Part shown: in pieces, positions 61,145 through 64,000 of the stretch
Layout of the letters: every line of letters starts with the position of its first letter
How positions within the stretch are numbered: position 1 is the first letter of the stretch
NCBI GenBank assembly: GCA_030706605.1
Contig: JAUZOE010000003.1
Coordinates: forward strand, 1 to 64,000
Reading direction: 5' to 3'
DNA: 64,000 nucleotides
From: Bacteroidota bacterium
Lineage (GTDB): Bacteria > Bacteroidota > Bacteroidia > Chitinophagales > Chitinophagaceae
Program-made: the position numbers and the translations under genes
Notes under the pieces: model-generated
The model's database searches: none
Told to the model about the DNA's origin: nothing
The model's input: only the letters and a program-made list of their open reading frames with translations

Positions 61145-64000
61145 ATGAGTGAAAAAAAATACTGGCAAAATTTTGGTGAGCTTAATAAAAGTGAAGCTAA
61201 CAGCAAGGCATTGAAAGATGAATTTAGAGAAGAGCTACCTTTTGAAGAATTGGGCGATGAAAATATTTTTAATGCCAAAGCGCCAAGAAGAGATTTTCTA
61301 AAATATATGGGCTTTAGTACTGCTGCGGCAGTTGTGGCAGCAAGTTGCGAAATGCCTGTTCGCAAAAGCATTCCTTTTCTTAATAAGCCGGATGATATGC
61401 TCCCGGGTATTTCCAATTATTATGCTTCCACTTATTTAAATGATGGAGATGCCATTCCTGTAGTCGTAAAACAAAGAGAAGGACGACCCATTAAAATTGA
61501 GGGTAATGATTTGTCTTCATTAACAAATGGCGGTACTTCAGCACAATGCCAATCTTCTGTATTGGATTTGTATGATACAACGCGTCTTCGTTATCCTATG
61601 GCTAATCGTAAAGAAGCTACCTTTGAAGCCATTGATAAAATGATTGCAGATGGCCTTGCAGCCAATGCAGGAAAGCCCCTTGTTTTACTAACTTCTACGA
61701 TCACCTCAATCACTACCAAAAAAATTATTGCAGATATTATTACAAAATACCCTGGAAGTCGCCATGTACAATATGACGCAGTTTCTTATAACGGTATGAT
61801 CATGGCTAACCAGGCTTCATATGGCCAAAAAGCAATTCCAGCTTATCATTTTGAAAATGCTAAAGTAATTGTAAGCCTTGGTGCAGATTTCTTGGGAAGC
61901 TGGTTAAGTCCGGTAGTTTTTGCAAAGCAATATGCGGTCAATAGACGAATTAATGAGAAAAATCCTGCAATGAGCAGGCATATCCAGTTTGAAGGCTTTT
62001 TTAGCATGACTGGTGCAAATGCCGATGAACGCTACCTGCATAAACCTTCAGAAACAGGAGCGGTTGCATTAGCATTGTTAGGAGCTCTAGGAGGCGGAAC
62101 TTCATCCCATATTACAGGCGCCCTTGCTGATGGAGTAAAGAAAACTGCAGCAGAATTAATTGCAAATAAAGGAGAAGCACTTGTTGTTTGCGGAAGTAAT
62201 GATCCTAATATCCAGATTATTGTAAATGCTATAAATGAGGCAATAGGAGCTGGTGGCAAAACGATAGACTGGAATTCTCCTGTTAACTACCGACAGGGCA
62301 TAGATGCAGAGATGGTTACTCTTACGGATGATCTAAATGCCGGAAATGTAGGGGCTTTATTGGTCTATGGTGCTAATCCTGTTTATAATTATTTTGCTGC
62401 TGAAAAATTTGCTGCCGGATTAAAAAAATGCCCTTTCACTGTTTCATACAGTGAAAAGATGGATGAAACTACTGAACTGTGTAAATATATTATTCCATCG
62501 CATCATTGGTTAGAAAGTTGGGGAGATGCCGAATTGCAAAAAGATTATTTTAGTGTAATTCAGCCTATTATTCATCCATTATTTAAGACCCGCCAGTTTG
62601 AAAGTTCACTTTTAAAAGTAGCGGGAAGTGCTGATGATTATGAAACTTATTTCAGAAAATACTGGATAGAAAAACTGGGTGATATTAATAAGTATGAAGG
62701 GTTTCTTCAGGATGGAGTTCTTGAAAATTCCAAGTTGAAAAGTCAAACATTTTTTGTAAATACTGCGGACTTAACTCCCGCTTCAGCTGCTTCAACGGCT
62801 ACTGTGGTTTTATCAGATTCTGCTACTGCAAATGTTACCCCCGCACTAGCAGTTCCCGAAATGGCTGCTGCTATTTTTAAAGGAAATGTTTCAGATGCTG
62901 CTACTAAAATTACAGCCATAAAAGGGGGTGATGTCGAAATGGCCCTATATCAAAATATAGCGATCGGAACAGGTAGTCGAGCTAACAATGCGTGGTTACA
63001 GGAAGTGAGTGATCCGATTACAAAAGCAACCTGGGATAATTATGCAACTATTTCTCCTGAAATGGGTAAAAAATTATTCGACATAGATATTTTTAATCCA
63101 CGCCAGGCTGATAAATACGAAATCCACCCTGAAAAACCCATGGTGAAAATCGTATCGAACGGCAAAACAATCGAAATGCCGGTATTGATTATTCCTGGTA
63201 CTCATCCTGATGTAATAGCTATTGCTATTGGGTATGGCCGTGAGAGTAATGATAAGACCAAAACAAAACAATATATAGGGCCGGCAGCAAATGGAGTTGG
63301 AACTAATGTATATCCTTTGGCTGTTTTTGATGGAACTTCCGTTATCTATTCAACTTCTGCTACTATTGAGAAGTTAGATAAAATGTACCCCATTGCTCAA
63401 TCTCAAACTCATAGTATAACTGAAGGTCGTCCGGTAGTAAGAGAAACAACGCTTACTCATTTTATAGCCGATCCGGAAGGACTTGGCAAGGAAGAAAAAG
63501 AAGAATTGGCTCAATATGGAGAAGATTTTGCACGTGATGCAACTCTTTATCCTACGTTTGATAAGCCTGGGATTAAGTGGGGAATGAGTATTGATCTGAA
63601 CACATGTATTGGCTGTAGTGCGTGCACAGTGGCTTGTGTGGCAGAAAATAATATTTCGACTGTTGGCAAATATGAAGTTTCAAGGTTCCATGATATGCAA
63701 TGGATTCGTATTGACCGGTATTTTACAGGGAATACACAAAATCCGGATATTGTATTTCAACCAATGCTATGCCAGCAATGTGATAACGCACCTTGCGAAA
63801 ATGTATGTCCAGTTTCGGCAACTAATCATAGCAGCGAAGGGCTAAATCAAATGATTTATAATCGTTGTATAGGTACCAAGTATTGTATGAATAACTGTCC
63901 ATATAAAGTTCGTCGTTTTAATTGGGCTGACTGGAACGGAGCGGATAGTTTTCCTGATAATCAGCGCGGGATTATATCTGATGCAACAACGGAATTGGAT
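61145..64000 (+). CDS. actB: Alternative Complex III subunit ActB (molybdopterin-like plus iron-sulfur), partial at window end
   Basis: The frame runs open for 952 codons and leaves the window without a stop. It begins MSEKKYWQNFGELNKSEA and has a late, Tat-like signal (RRDFLKYMGFSTAAAVVAASC, residues about 53-72) ending in a possible lipidation Cys. The large N-terminal domain resembles the molybdopterin oxidoreductase fold (SLTNGGTSAQCQSS, GALLVYGANPVYNYFAA), but ActB proteins carry no molybdenum. The C-terminal domain has ferredoxin-type clusters: Cys821, 824, 827 and 831 in the TCIGCSACTVAC segment, then LCQQCDNAPCENVCP and RCIGTKYCMNNCPYK. It is the iron-sulfur subunit of the complex. 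Confidence 0.94.
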   Translation, partial: MSEKKYWQNFGELNKSEANSKALKDEFREELPFEELGDENIFNAKAPRRDFLKYMGFSTAAAVVAASCEMPVRKSIPFLNKPDDMLPGISNYYASTYLNDGDAIPVVVKQREGRPIKIEGNDLSSLTNGGTSAQCQSSVLDLYDTTRLRYPMANRKEATFEAIDKMIADGLAANAGKPLVLLTSTITSITTKKIIADIITKYPGSRHVQYDAVSYNGMIMANQASYGQKAIPAYHFENAKVIVSLGADFLGSWLSPVVFAKQYAVNRRINEKNPAMSRHIQFEGFFSMTGANADERYLHKPSETGAVALALLGALGGGTSSHITGALADGVKKTAAELIANKGEALVVCGSNDPNIQIIVNAINEAIGAGGKTIDWNSPVNYRQGIDAEMVTLTDDLNAGNVGALLVYGANPVYNYFAAEKFAAGLKKCPFTVSYSEKMDETTELCKYIIPSHHWLESWGDAELQKDYFSVIQPIIHPLFKTRQFESSLLKVAGSADDYETYFRKYWIEKLGDINKYEGFLQDGVLENSKLKSQTFFVNTADLTPASAASTATVVLSDSATANVTPALAVPEMAAAIFKGNVSDAATKITAIKGGDVEMALYQNIAIGTGSRANNAWLQEVSDPITKATWDNYATISPEMGKKLFDIDIFNPRQADKYEIHPEKPMVKIVSNGKTIEMPVLIIPGTHPDVIAIAIGYGRESNDKTKTKQYIGPAANGVGTNVYPLAVFDGTSVIYSTSATIEKLDKMYPIAQSQTHSITEGRPVVRETTLTHFIADPEGLGKEEKEELAQYGEDFARDATLYPTFDKPGIKWGMSIDLNTCIGCSACTVACVAENNISTVGKYEVSRFHDMQWIRIDRYFTGNTQNPDIVFQPMLCQQCDNAPCENVCPVSATNHSSEGLNQMIYNRCIGTKYCMNNCPYKVRRFNWADWNGADSFPDNQRGIISDATTELD

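Noticed and set aside
63609-63845. 78-codon plus-strand frame near the window end
   Set aside because: It is an out-of-frame shadow of actB, whose iron-sulfur motifs are read in the frame starting at 61145.

Overview
The window looks like a chromosomal segment of a Bacteroidota bacterium, most likely a Chitinophagaceae relative. Sequence-based reasons: the DNA is AT-rich; Bacteroidota-type promoters (-7 box TAnnTTTG, some with a -33 TTTG) precede many genes; there is a type IX secretion C-terminal domain and a CHU_C-like tail; MetH is split into two genes; a bTHX ribosomal protein, a DUF4286 protein, two ECF sigma factors and an Alternative Complex III (ActA, ActB) are present. I see no insertion sequence, integrase, phage gene, rRNA or CRISPR array. 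The segment reads as ordinary chromosome with one respiratory island and several small operons.

Layout. 0.2-4.1 kb: an ECF sigma factor and a secreted GH116-type glycosidase. 4.1-11.7 kb: a nitrite-reduction island. On the minus strand lie a CobW-type GTPase, a polytopic heme-copper-oxidase-like protein and a Crp/Fnr regulator. Divergent from these on the plus strand are a lipoprotein cytochrome c, an alginate-export-type porin, copper nitrite reductase NirK and a DUF2249-ScdA/Ric fusion that should repair iron centres damaged by NO. No recognisable NO reductase is present. 11.8-18.8 kb: tRNA-Arg, MarC, two SDR enzymes (one FabG), RpiB, a beta-carbonic anhydrase and two Na+/H+ antiporters. 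19.1-24.8 kb: split methionine synthase, exonuclease III, DUF4286, HU and bTHX. 24.8-33.3 kb: PdxH, two unrecognised membrane proteins, UMP kinase, LptB, a GH3-like protein, an outer-membrane barrel, HflX, a Rieske protein and tRNA-Asn.

33.5-36.9 kb: a probable sugar cluster (SSS symporter, DUF1080, DUF3500), followed by a 0.7-kb stretch without genes. 37.7-43.6 kb: MscL, ScpA, a FUSC membrane protein, an ArsR regulator whose start codon lies inside a palindrome, and a 2-oxoacid:ferredoxin oxidoreductase alpha subunit with no beta subunit beside it. 43.7-47.4 kb: a compact oxidative pentose-phosphate operon (gnd-zwf-pgl). 47.5-59.6 kb: surface and cell-envelope proteins, aspartate-semialdehyde dehydrogenase, an aminotransferase, a peptidoglycan amidase, a second ECF sigma factor overlapping an inner-membrane-anchored beta-barrel partner, a T9SS substrate, and PurN fused to a two-helix membrane domain. 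59.8-64 kb: the start of the Alternative Complex III operon (hexaheme ActA, then ActB running off the end).

The parts most worth following are the nirK island with its unusual oxidase-like membrane protein, the sigma factor/beta-barrel pair, the membrane-PurN fusion, and the ArsR operator. Promoter boxes were matched by eye to the published Bacteroidota consensus. Protein families were assigned from motifs, without database searches.
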